Positions 1-6,532 of a stretch of DNA of 8,615 bases are shown here, piece after piece. The notes beneath the pieces are model-generated. The model did no database searches. It was not told the origin of the DNA and saw only the letters and a list, made by a program, of their open reading frames with translations. The stretch lies in NCBI GenBank assembly GCA_003104895.1, contig PQAG01000188.1, positions 14,304 through 22,918 of the forward strand, written 5' to 3'. Made by a program: the position numbers and the translations under genes. Positions within the stretch are counted from its first letter, which is position 1, and the number at the start of each line of letters is the position of its first letter. This stretch comes from Nitrosomonadales bacterium. GTDB lineage: Bacteria; Pseudomonadota; Gammaproteobacteria; Burkholderiales; Sulfuricellaceae.

Positions 1-326
1 GCAAGCACAGCGGGGGCAGCACAGATGGCGCAGGTGTATTTGCCATCCCGCGCCATCTTTTGCAGCAGGGGAATGATGCGCGGGTCCTCCTTGAGGTGCG
101 TCATGCCCGGCATGCCGCCGGGCAGCACCACCATGTCGAAATTTTCATGCAAGGCCACGTCCAGCGTGCAGTCCGGCACCAGCAGCGTGCCTCTGGCAGC
201 CTTGACGATGCCAGGCTGCAGCCCCGCCGCCACCACTTCAATTCCGGCACGGCGCAAGAGGTCGATGATGGTGACGGCTTCAAGCTCTTCGCAGCCGGCG
301 GCGAGGGGGACAAGGACTCGAGGCAT
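1..326 (-). CDS. DJ-1/PfpI (ThiJ/YajL-like) family protein, 3' part missing
   Basis: The start of a DJ-1/PfpI superfamily protein; about 109 residues are visible before the window edge. The start ATG (324-326) has a strong AAGGAG at 333-338, 6 nt away. Near the N-terminus is the motif GCEELEA, whose Glu16 matches the conserved glutamate (Glu18 in human DJ-1) next to the reactive cysteine. Further on are VVLPGGMPG (about 66-74) and the nucleophile elbow AICAAPAVLA with Cys102 (DJ-1 and YajL Cys106). Family members act in the cytoplasm as redox-responsive chaperones, glyoxalase- or deglycase-like enzymes, or amidases; the exact activity cannot be told from sequence. The CAAP version of the elbow fits the DJ-1/YajL branch better than PfpI proteases. 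It follows yajQ on the same strand but is separated from it by a large inverted repeat and a T-run, so it may be only partly co-transcribed with it. Confidence 0.9.
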   Translation of the reverse strand, partial: MPRVLVPLAAGCEELEAVTIIDLLRRAGIEVVAAGLQPGIVKAARGTLLVPDCTLDVALHENFDMVVLPGGMPGMTHLKEDPRIIPLLQKMARDGKYTCAICAAPAVL

Positions 327-355
327 TTGGTGCTCCTTATGAAAAAAAAGGATTT

Positions 356-434
356 ACCGCAAAGGACGCGAAGGTTCGCTAAGGAACCCCACGTTGATAC
401 TAATTCCTTTGCGAACCTTCGCGTCCTTTGCGGT
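356..434. repeat. Large inverted repeat (31-bp arms) with internal CGCNAAGG units; possible terminator
   Basis: Positions 356-386 and 404-434 are reverse complements over 31 bases with one mismatch (T380 opposite T410), around a 17-nt loop. Each arm is itself made of three short units of the form CGCNAAGG, spaced 9 and 10 nt apart (left-arm units begin at 359, 368 and 378). The element starts 7 nt after the yajQ stop codon. Read leftward, eight Ts (complement of 342-349) follow six nt after the stem, so it could also act as a terminator between yajQ and the DJ-1 gene. The structured composition resembles REP/MITE-like dispersed intergenic repeats, but copy number cannot be judged from a single copy. 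Confidence 0.85.
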
Positions 435-441
435 TAGGCTG

Positions 442-927
442 CTAGTCTCTAAAGTTCTGGAACTGCAGCGGGAAGTCGGTAATGGACTTCTTCACCAGCG
501 CAATGGTTTCCTGCAGGAGATCGCGCTTGGCGCCTGTCACGCGCACCGCATCGCCCTGGATGCTGGCCTGGACCTTGAGCTTGCTGTCCTTGACCAGCTT
601 GACGATTTTCTTCGCCAGATCGGACTCCACGCCGGTTTTCACGGTGATGGCCTGCTTGACCTTGTTGCCGCTGATTTTCTCGATCTTGCCCTTGTCCAGG
701 CATTTCACGTCAATGCCGCGCTTGCCGAAAGTCTGGTTGAGGATGTCGAACACCTGATCCAGCTTGAATTCGTCATCGGCAAAAAGGGTAAGCACATACT
801 CCGCCTGTTCGACCCGCGAGTCGGAGCCCTTGAAATCAAAACGGCCGGTAATGACCTTGTTGGCCTGATCCACCGCGTTGCGCAGTTCCTGCTTGTCCAC
901 TTCGGAAACGATATCAAATGAAGGCAT
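442..927 (-). CDS. yajQ: YajQ family nucleotide-binding protein (UPF0234)
   Basis: A full-length YajQ family protein of 161 residues, the usual family size. It begins with the characteristic MPSFDIVSEVD and RNAVDQANKVI, followed by TGRFDFKGS (about 27-35), and ends in the typical DFPLQFQNFRD tail. YajQ proteins fold as two tandem ferredoxin-like domains and bind nucleotides or nucleic acid in the cytoplasm. A Xanthomonas relative is reported as a cyclic-di-GMP effector and the E. coli protein as a tRNA/GTP binder, so the physiological ligand here is open. The start is well supported: GGGAGGG lies about 4-5 nt upstream. It lies 24 nt downstream of ppnP on the same strand and is probably the last gene of the arg-led operon before the inverted repeat. 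Confidence 0.96.
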   Translation of the reverse strand: MPSFDIVSEVDKQELRNAVDQANKVITGRFDFKGSDSRVEQAEYVLTLFADDEFKLDQVFDILNQTFGKRGIDVKCLDKGKIEKISGNKVKQAITVKTGVESDLAKKIVKLVKDSKLKVQASIQGDAVRVTGAKRDLLQETIALVKKSITDFPLQFQNFRD

Positions 928-951
928 TTTCCCTCCCCGGCGTAAGATGAA

Positions 952-1284
952 TCAGGCGCAGCAGCTCGATTCCTGAACAAAGTGGCAGACGTAATCCAGC
1001 ATTTCCACGGTCTCGATTTCGAAGCTGGAGCCACCGGGCACGCTGAAGCTCTGGCCAGCCTTGAAGGTCTGCCACTCGCTCTTGCCTGGCAGCTTGACCT
1101 TGCACACGCCGGCGTTGATTTCCATGATTTCCGGCGCGCCGGTATTGAAAACCAGGGTGGAAGGGAAAATCACGCCCACAGTTTTTTTTGACCCATCAGG
1201 GAACTGCAAGGTGTGGGATACGCACTTGCCATCGAAATAGACGTTGGCTTTTTTGACTACAGATACATTGTCGAACTGCGACAT
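952..1284 (-). CDS. ppnP: Pyrimidine/purine nucleoside phosphorylase PpnP (DUF1255, YaiE-like)
   Basis: A 110-residue single-domain cupin protein. E. coli PpnP (YaiE) phosphorolyses a range of purine and pyrimidine nucleosides to the free base and ribose-1-phosphate, acting in nucleoside salvage in the cytoplasm. Family features visible are VGVIFP (36-41), F46NTGAPEIMEI56, a Trp at 71 in SEWQTFKAG and VPGGSSFEI (82-90), ending in DYVCHF. It is about 16 residues longer than the 94-residue E. coli protein as I remember it, with a longer N-terminus and a short ESSCCA tail carrying two adjacent cysteines. The open frame runs further upstream, but the start at 1282-1284 is chosen because homology begins there and a GGGGA lies just before it, inside the end of the DUF2788 gene. 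The upstream gene stops only one base before this start, suggesting translational coupling. Confidence 0.93.
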   Translation of the reverse strand: MSQFDNVSVVKKANVYFDGKCVSHTLQFPDGSKKTVGVIFPSTLVFNTGAPEIMEINAGVCKVKLPGKSEWQTFKAGQSFSVPGGSSFEIETVEMLDYVCHFVQESSCCA

Positions 1285-1285
1285 T

Positions 1286-1498
1286 TCAGATTCCCCATAA
1301 TTTTTGAATGACTGCCTTGGCGACAAAGCCCAGCATGCCGAAGGCCAGGACGAAAAAGAGTACGAAAGTTCCGGTTTTTCCCGCCTTCGATTTCCATGCC
1401 AGTTCGCCGATAATGAACAGCATGTAGAGCATGAAGGCGCCAACACCAAAGGTCAGGCCAAATTCGGATACCTGTTCTTCTGTCCAGCCACCGAACAT
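1286..1498 (-). CDS. DUF2788 small inner-membrane protein
   Basis: A 70-residue protein with two predicted membrane helices, about residues 14-31 (GLTFGVGAFMLYMLFII) and 43-63 (GTFVLFFVLAFGMLGFVA), joined by a basic loop (AWKSKAGKTG). It matches my memory of DUF2788, a family of roughly 70-residue proteins found largely in beta- and gammaproteobacteria; its function is not known to me. Both tips are short, so it is nearly all membrane. The start has AGGAG in the 11-nt gap after the argG stop (1499-1509). It is sandwiched between argG and ppnP, with one base separating its TGA from the ppnP ATG. This points to co-expression but does not reveal a role in arginine synthesis. Confidence 0.88.
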   Translation of the reverse strand: MFGGWTEEQVSEFGLTFGVGAFMLYMLFIIGELAWKSKAGKTGTFVLFFVLAFGMLGFVAKAVIQKLWGI

Positions 1499-1509
1499 GC
1501 CGACTCCTG

Positions 1510-2727
<1,218 letters not shown>

Positions 2728-2737
2728 TTGTTTCTCC

Positions 2738-2814
2738 GTGAGGGGAGAGGGGAGAGGGGTGAGGCGAATGATCCGAGGGGGTTTCCCCTCACGCCTCACC
2801 CCTCACGCCTCACC
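2738..2814. repeat. Heptanucleotide repeats in inverted arrangement between argF and argG
   Basis: Positions 2738-2765 hold four consecutive 7-nt units (GTGAGGG, GAGAGGG, GAGAGGG, GTGAGGC). Positions 2787-2814 hold four units of the complementary kind (CCTCACG, CCTCACC, CCTCACG, CCTCACC). The two blocks face each other across a 21-nt loop, so the leftward transcript could fold into a long GC-rich stem in several registers. One end abuts the GGAG ribosome-binding site of argG (2734-2737), and the other overlaps the first base read of the argF stop codon region. It could stabilise the argF message, reduce read-through into argG or simply be a dispersed genomic repeat. Only the repeat structure itself is certain. 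Confidence 0.85.
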
Positions 2815-3731
2815 TAATTGATCTTGCCCAGCAGCAAATATTCCATCAGCGCCTTCTGCACGTGCAGGCGGTTTTCGGCCTCATCCCACACCACGCTGTG
2901 CGGCCCGTCGATGACTTCCGCGGCGACCTCTTCACCGCGGTGCGCCGGCAGGCAGTGCATGAACAGGGCATCCTTGGCAGCCACACGCATCATGTCGGCA
3001 TCCACCTGCCAATCGGCAAAGGCCTTCATGCGCTCCGCGTTCTCTGCCTCGAAGCCCATGCTGGTCCACACGTCCGTCGTGACCAGGTCCGCGTCGCGGG
3101 CGGCTTCCATGGGATCGGAGAATTCTTCGTAATGATCGGTACCATAAAGACCGGCACGCTCCGGTTCAACCTCATAGCCAGGCGGAGTCGAAACGTGGAC
3201 GTTGAAGTCCAGCACTTCCGCGGCCTGCAGCCAGGTGTTGCAGACATTGTTGGAGTCACCGATCCACGCCACGGTCTTGCCCTTGATCGAACCGCGATGT
3301 TCGATAAAGGTGAAAATATCGGCCAGGATCTGGCACGGGTGATATTCATTGGTCAGCCCGTTGATCACCGGCACGCGGGAATTTGCCGCAAAACGTTCGA
3401 TGATTTCCTGTTCGAAGGTGCGGATCATGACCAGATCGCTCATGCGAGAAATCACCTGCGCCGCATCTTCCACCGGCTCACCGCGCCCCAGCTGGGAATC
3501 GCGCGTGTTCAGGTAAATGGCGCTGCCCCCGAGCTGGTGCATGCCCGCCTCGAACGAAAGGCGCGTACGCGTGCTGGCCTTCTCGAAGATCATCACCAGG
3601 GTGCGATCGTGCAGCGGGTGGTATGGAATGTATTGCTTGAACTGGGACTTGATCCAGCGCGCGCGCTCGAACAGGTATTCGAACTCGGCGCTGCTCAGAT
3701 CCTTGAACTGCAGAAAGTGTTTGATCTCCAT
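2814..3731 (-). CDS. argF: Ornithine carbamoyltransferase
   Basis: Transfers the carbamoyl group from carbamoyl phosphate to ornithine, giving citrulline; a cytoplasmic trimer in the family. At 305 residues it has normal length. Visible motifs are the carbamoyl-phosphate loop STRTR (53-57), HPCQ (131-134), the ornithine-side SMG after D220 (224-226) and HCLPAHRGEEV (259-269), which carries the catalytic cysteine (Cys260). These separate it from aspartate carbamoyltransferase. The ATG at 3729-3731 matches homologue starts (MEIKHFLQFKDLSS), but no convincing Shine-Dalgarno precedes it, only CCTCAGCCCC, so translation may rely on coupling to argD, 40 nt upstream. The spacer contains a small inverted repeat (3753-3757 with 3766-3770). 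Confidence 0.98.
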   Translation of the reverse strand: MEIKHFLQFKDLSSAEFEYLFERARWIKSQFKQYIPYHPLHDRTLVMIFEKASTRTRLSFEAGMHQLGGSAIYLNTRDSQLGRGEPVEDAAQVISRMSDLVMIRTFEQEIIERFAANSRVPVINGLTNEYHPCQILADIFTFIEHRGSIKGKTVAWIGDSNNVCNTWLQAAEVLDFNVHVSTPPGYEVEPERAGLYGTDHYEEFSDPMEAARDADLVTTDVWTSMGFEAENAERMKAFADWQVDADMMRVAAKDALFMHCLPAHRGEEVAAEVIDGPHSVVWDEAENRLHVQKALMEYLLLGKIN

Positions 3732-3771
3732 GATGGGGCTGAGGAGTTATCGGGTGACGCCAGCATCACCG

Positions 3772-4944
3772 TTAACCCGCCAGGAACTCCTTGATCAGTT
3801 TGCCTAATATTTCGATTAGCTGGCTTGCTTCGTCACGCCCCATGACCAGAGGCGGCAACAGGCGCACCACGCTATCCGCCGTCACATTGATCAGCAAGCC
3901 TTGCTCCAGAGCGCGCCGCACCAGCTCGGCACAAGGCCGGTCAAGCTCGATGCCGATCATCAATCCTGCGCCACGCACTTCCACAATACCGGCCACGCCA
4001 TCGAGCTGGGCTTTCAATCCAGCGCGGATAAACTCGCCCAGTTCAGCCGCGTTGCGGCACAAATCCTGCTCCTCGATCACAACCAGCGTCTCGAGCGCAG
4101 CGGCACAAGCCAGAGGATTGCCGCCGAAAGTCGAGCCATGATTGCCCGGCTTGAATATTTCCGCAGCAGCGCCTTTGGCCAGGCATGCGCCAATCGGCAC
4201 ACCCCCTCCCAGGCCCTTGGCCAGTGCCATGACATCCGGGACGATGCCCGCCCGCTGGAAGGCAAACCACGACCCCGTCCGGGCAATGCCCGTCTGGATT
4301 TCATCCAGCATCAGCAGCCAGCCATGGGTATCGCACAGGCGGCGCAGTTCCTGCAAGTAACCGGAGGCTGGCACCTGCACGCCACCTTCGCCCTGCACCG
4401 GTTCAACCAGAACAGCTACCACGCTCTTGTTGTGCTCGGCGATCTGGGCCACTGCAGCGACATCGTTGTAGGGAACACGCACGAAACCATTCAGCAGGGG
4501 TTCAAAGCCTGCCTGCACCTTGCGGTTTCCAGTGGCGGTCAAGGTCGCCATGGTGCGGCCATGAAAGCTTTTCTCCATCACGATGATGGTGGGGATGTCA
4601 ATGCCCTTGCCATGACCATACATGCGGGCCAGCTTGATGGCGGCCTCATTGGCTTCAGCGCCGGAATTACAGACAAACGCCCTGTCCATGCCAGCCAGAC
4701 GGCACAGGCGTTCAGCCAGTTGCTCCTGTTTGGGAATTTGATACAGGTTGGAAGTATGAATCAGGGTACGGGCCTGCTCGCATAAAGCCTGCGCCAAGCG
4801 CGGGTGCGCATGACCCAGGGAGTTGACAGCCACTCCGGCCATGGCGTCAAGGTATTTCCTGCCGGCTTCATCCCATAGCCAGACCCCCTCGCCCCTGGCA
4901 AAACTGACCGGCTGTCTGGCATACGTATTCATCAAGAAAGACAT
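3772..4944 (-). CDS. argD: Acetylornithine aminotransferase
   Basis: A class-III PLP-dependent aminotransferase converting N-acetylglutamate semialdehyde plus glutamate to N-acetylornithine; the same enzyme often also serves lysine synthesis (DapC). Counting from the chosen start (390 residues), it shows NSGAEANEAAIK (93-104), FHGR (127-130), DEIQTGIARTG (214-224), the PLP lysine K243 in LAKGLGGGVPIGA, and STFGGNPLAC (271-280). Three in-frame ATGs are close together (4948-4950, 4942-4944, 4930-4932). The middle one is preferred because AGGT lies 7 nt upstream and homologues often begin MSxxMNTY; the ATG at 4930-4932 would give 386 residues with no ribosome-binding site. It is the first gene of the leftward arg cluster. 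Confidence 0.96.
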   Translation of the reverse strand: MSFLMNTYARQPVSFARGEGVWLWDEAGRKYLDAMAGVAVNSLGHAHPRLAQALCEQARTLIHTSNLYQIPKQEQLAERLCRLAGMDRAFVCNSGAEANEAAIKLARMYGHGKGIDIPTIIVMEKSFHGRTMATLTATGNRKVQAGFEPLLNGFVRVPYNDVAAVAQIAEHNKSVVAVLVEPVQGEGGVQVPASGYLQELRRLCDTHGWLLMLDEIQTGIARTGSWFAFQRAGIVPDVMALAKGLGGGVPIGACLAKGAAAEIFKPGNHGSTFGGNPLACAAALETLVVIEEQDLCRNAAELGEFIRAGLKAQLDGVAGIVEVRGAGLMIGIELDRPCAELVRRALEQGLLINVTADSVVRLLPPLVMGRDEASQLIEILGKLIKEFLAG

Positions 4945-4966
4945 GAGCATGACCTGAAAAATAAAT

Positions 4967-4994
4967 GCACACGGCAGCAAATGCTACGGTGTGC
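4967..4994. promoter_or_regulatory. 28-bp imperfect palindrome in the argD leader
   Basis: GCACAC at 4967-4972 pairs with GTGTGC at 4989-4994. Inside it, AGCA (4976-4979) pairs with TGCT (4982-4985), with one more G-C pair and two single mismatches between the blocks. It lies about 10 nt upstream of the argD ribosome-binding site and downstream of the candidate -10. It may be an operator or a leader hairpin. It does not match the E. coli ARG box. Confidence 0.5.
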
Positions 4995-5015
4995 GGGAAT
5001 CCAAAAAAAATAATA

Positions 5016-5044
5016 TATTTAGCCCAAAGCGCCAATCCTTGCAA
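5016..5044 (-). promoter_or_regulatory. Candidate sigma-70 promoter for the arg cluster
   Basis: Read leftward, TTGCAA (5039-5044) and TAAATA (5016-5021) are separated by 17 nt, followed by an AT-rich stretch, about 70 nt before the argD start. The -10 match is only moderate and other registers (for example TATATT) are possible. Confidence 0.4.
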
Positions 5045-5167
5045 GAGAAAAATTCTTCCCCTGCCGCTGTGCATGCAATTCACCCCGAAGCACAACAACA
5101 CAATCGACTGATGAGCAGATCAATTATTTTTATGCAATACTGGCGGTATTTGACTCAAGGATGAAAC

Positions 5168-5452
5168 ATGATCCCGGCCTCAACCATCATTATTCAAGGC
5201 ATCACCCAGAATGGCCGGACCTTCCGCCCAAGCGACTGGGCCGAACGCCTGTCAGGAGTAATGTCCACCTTCGGCGGCGACCGCCGCATGAGCTATTCGC
5301 CTTATGTCAAACCACTGAATTACGAAGGGGTCAAATCGGTCGTAATTGACAAAAAGCTGCAGGAGGTAGATGCCCGCGCCTTCGACTTTCTAATCACTTT
5401 TGCACGGGATAACGGGTTACAGGTGCTCGAAGTTGGCGGCACTAGTATTTAA
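5168..5452 (+). CDS. DUF3579 family protein
   Basis: A 94-residue, probably cytoplasmic protein with no membrane segment or signal peptide. I recognise the DUF3579 pattern: I-I-I-x-G-I/V-T near the start (7-12), FRPSDWAERL (about 19-28), Y-S-P-Y (43-46), V-K-S-V-V-I (55-60), and F-D-F-L-I-T-F-A-R-D-N-G-L-Q-V toward the end. The family is typical of betaproteobacteria and I know of no assigned function. AAGGAT lies 7 nt before the ATG, supporting the start. It is transcribed away from argD across a 223-nt divergent region and converges with rpsT. I found no confident promoter for it. Confidence 0.9.
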   Translation: MIPASTIIIQGITQNGRTFRPSDWAERLSGVMSTFGGDRRMSYSPYVKPLNYEGVKSVVIDKKLQEVDARAFDFLITFARDNGLQVLEVGGTSI

Positions 5453-5463
5453 CGAGCAGTGCA

Positions 5464-5483
5464 CCGGGCGAATGAACGCCCGG
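5464..5483. terminator. GC-rich hairpin between convergent DUF3579 and rpsT genes
   Basis: A perfect 7-bp stem, CCGGGCG / CGCCCGG (5464-5470 with 5477-5483), around a 6-nt loop lies in the 37-nt gap between two converging genes. There is no clear T-run on either side, so termination is inferred from placement and stem strength. Confidence 0.55.
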
Positions 5484-5489
5484 CCCGAG

Positions 5490-5756
5490 TCAGGCAGCCA
5501 TAGCCTTGATAGCACTGGATAGGCGGCTCTTGTGGCGAGCAGCCTTGTTTTTGTGAATGATATTCTTGTCTGCAATGCTGTCGATGACGGAAACGGATTC
5601 CTGATACACAGACTGGGCTGCAGCCTTGTCTCCAGCCTCGATCGACTTGATCACTTTCTTGATCGCAGTGCGCAGGGTAGAACGCAGGCTGGCATTGTGC
5701 ATACGTTGCTTGTCATTCTGACGTGCGCGCTTTCTGGCTTGGGCGCTGTTTGCCAT
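5490..5756 (-). CDS. rpsT: 30S ribosomal protein S20
   Basis: A small-subunit ribosomal protein of 88 residues, the normal length, that binds 16S rRNA early in assembly. It starts MANSAQARKRARQ, is very basic in its first third (RKRARQNDKQR) and is helical throughout, with the family's IIHKNKAARHKSRL segment (about 65-78). An AAGGAG about 7 nt before the ATG supports the start. It is a single-gene unit: the promoter is just upstream and a converging hairpin lies downstream. It is divergent from tRNA-Ser across a 150-nt region. Confidence 0.98.
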   Translation of the reverse strand: MANSAQARKRARQNDKQRMHNASLRSTLRTAIKKVIKSIEAGDKAAAQSVYQESVSVIDSIADKNIIHKNKAARHKSRLSSAIKAMAA

Positions 5757-5796
5757 GAAAACTCCTTAAAACCTAATTTGGTAGAGAAAACGTGTA

Positions 5797-5825
5797 ATAA
5801 TACTTTCGTTTTGCACCGGAGGCAA
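5797..5825 (-). promoter_or_regulatory. Sigma-70 promoter of rpsT
   Basis: Read leftward, TTGCCT (5820-5825) and TATTAT (5797-5802) are separated by exactly 17 nt, about 40 nt upstream of the rpsT start codon. Both hexamers are close to consensus and the spacing is optimal. Confidence 0.65.
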
Positions 5826-5906
5826 GAACTGAACGCTCCCGCAGGGGGGTGACCTGTATATCAGCTATGGCAAAAACACCTGCGAGCCGGTAAGATGCGC
5901 ATCTTC

Positions 5907-5996
5907 GGAAGGTTGGCAGAGCGGTTGAATGCACCGGTCTTGAAAACCGGCGAAGTCGCAAGGCTTCCGTGAGTTCGAATCTCACACCTTCCGCCA
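5907..5996 (+). tRNA. tRNA-Ser (anticodon UGA)
   Basis: A 90-nt class II tRNA. The acceptor strands GGAAGGT and ACCTTCC pair over 7 bp, with encoded CCA at 5994-5996. The anticodon stem CCGGT/ACCGG (5934-5938, 5946-5950) encloses a 7-nt loop with TGA at 5941-5943, reading UCN serine codons (UCA best). The long variable arm is typical of serine tRNAs, and the T arm carries GTTCGAATC. A weak -10-like TAAGAT sits at 5891-5896. It shares a downstream terminator with the converging tRNA-Phe. Confidence 0.97.
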
Positions 5997-6092
5997 CTTA
6001 GTTGCACCACCGGCTCTCGCCAATCTCTATCTGATCCTGCAGCAGGCGATCAACCACGCCAACGATCACCAAGCCACATACACTAAAAACAA

Positions 6093-6119
6093 AAACGCCC
6101 TGTTCTTGACAGGGCGTTT
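6093..6119. terminator. Two-way intrinsic terminator between tRNA-Ser and tRNA-Phe
   Basis: An 11-bp perfect stem (6093-6103 with 6109-6119; core ACGCCCTGT) around a 5-nt loop. Read leftward it is followed by TTTTTGTTTTT, a strong U-tract for tRNA-Phe, whose 3' end is only 9 nt away. Read rightward the tract is a shorter GTTTC, weaker but probably usable for tRNA-Ser. Confidence 0.88.
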
Positions 6120-6127
6120 CTCAAATC

Positions 6128-6203
<76 letters not shown>

Positions 6204-6243
6204 GTCACTTGGCCACCCATTTGGTGACCGCGCGAAGGCCGTA

Positions 6244-6273
6244 ATTTAATCCCAAAACACCCTGGCAAGTCAA
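6244..6273 (-). promoter_or_regulatory. Candidate promoter of tRNA-Phe
   Basis: Read leftward, TTGACT (6268-6273, five of six consensus bases) and TTAAAT (6244-6249) are separated by 18 nt. A GC-rich stretch follows (TACGGCC onward), as often seen at stable RNA promoters. Initiation would be about 35 nt upstream of the mature tRNA 5' end. Confidence 0.5.
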
Positions 6274-6329
6274 GTTTAATCGCCACGCCCCTTTGCTTTT
6301 GGTAATTACATTCCGATCTGCAAGGGTGT

Positions 6330-6348
6330 CAGAGTCATCCAGAGTCAT
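6330..6348. repeat. Tandem 9-bp direct repeat CAGAGTCAT
   Basis: CAGAGTCAT occurs at 6330-6338 and again at 6340-6348, so the copies are offset by 10 bp, about one helical turn. This geometry is typical of head-to-tail dimer sites for response regulators of the OmpR/PhoB type. No regulator can be named. Confidence 0.6.
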
Positions 6349-6450
6349 TATGAACGACGCAGATTAATGTACAATTGCGATGAATTATGACCAGCCAAAC
6401 CGGCCTTCATACATGCCAAGATATTTGGCCATGCGTGAACACAAGTAACT

Positions 6451-6466
6451 CAACTTGCGCAAGTTG
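6451..6466. promoter_or_regulatory. Perfect 16-bp palindrome, candidate operator
   Basis: CAACTTGCGCAAGTTG is exactly self-complementary and its last three bases overlap the predicted -35 (6464-6469) of the kinase gene. Placement suits a repressor or dual regulator of the narX/narL-like operon. It does not match the FNR box (TTGAT-N4-ATCAA) or a NarL heptamer pair, so the binding protein is unknown. Confidence 0.55.
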
Positions 6467-6491
6467 TTTGGCATTGCATTCGGGTTAGAAT
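6464..6491 (+). promoter_or_regulatory. Candidate promoter of the narX/narL-like operon
   Basis: TTGTTT (6464-6469) and TAGAAT (6486-6491) are separated by 16 nt, about 42 nt upstream of the kinase ATG. The -10 is good, the -35 moderate. Confidence 0.5.
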
Positions 6492-6532
6492 ACCCAACTA
6501 TATTATTCAACTGCCACTTCTAAATTCAGGTG

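Larger units (their letters stand above)
6204..6529. other. 326-nt non-coding region between tRNA-Phe and the kinase gene
   Basis: No protein gene is credible here. It holds, in order, a tRNA-Phe leader with a small hairpin (6204-6208 with 6224-6228), the tRNA-Phe promoter, a 9-bp tandem direct repeat (6330-6348), several GCCAA/TTGGC half-sites including the inverted pair 6415-6419 with 6425-6429, a perfect 16-bp palindrome (6451-6466) and the kinase promoter. The density of symmetric sites suggests a regulated upstream region rather than plain spacer. Confidence 0.7.

Noticed and set aside
394..921. 175-codon + strand frame antisense to yajQ
   Set aside because: Overlaps yajQ completely and begins inside the inverted-repeat element; yajQ is unmistakable.
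1285..1449. Longer N-terminus of ppnP
   Set aside because: The upstream extension overlaps the DUF2788 gene in another frame, has no family similarity, and would displace the tight stop-start junction.
2738..2814. Small CRISPR or VNTR array
   Set aside because: Units are 7 nt, contiguous and without spacers, so this is not CRISPR. Variation in unit number cannot be seen from one sequence.
2862..3794. 310-codon + strand open frame antisense to argF
   Set aside because: Shadow of argF; composition is typical of an antisense frame, rich in His, Arg and Val with no motif.
3901..4785. 294-codon + strand open frame antisense to argD
   Set aside because: Shadow of argD with no recognisable domain.
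5065..5086. ARG box for ArgR upstream of argD (TGAATTGCATGCA)
   Set aside because: Only one half resembles TGAAT; the second half lacks ATTCA, and no paired box is visible.
4868..5101. 77-codon - strand frame in the argD leader, a possible leader peptide
   Set aside because: It runs deep into argD in another frame, covers the candidate promoter and has no arginine-codon run of a kind expected for attenuation.
5773..5997. 74-codon - strand frame across tRNA-Ser
   Set aside because: It lies antisense to a clear tRNA gene. The familiar-looking MAEGVRFELTEALR start is a common annotation artefact produced by the reverse complement of serine tRNAs.
6469..6480. Sigma-54 promoter (TTGGCA ... TTGCA)
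   Set aside because: The GG and GC elements are only about 4 bp apart instead of the required 10, so it cannot serve as a -24/-12 promoter.
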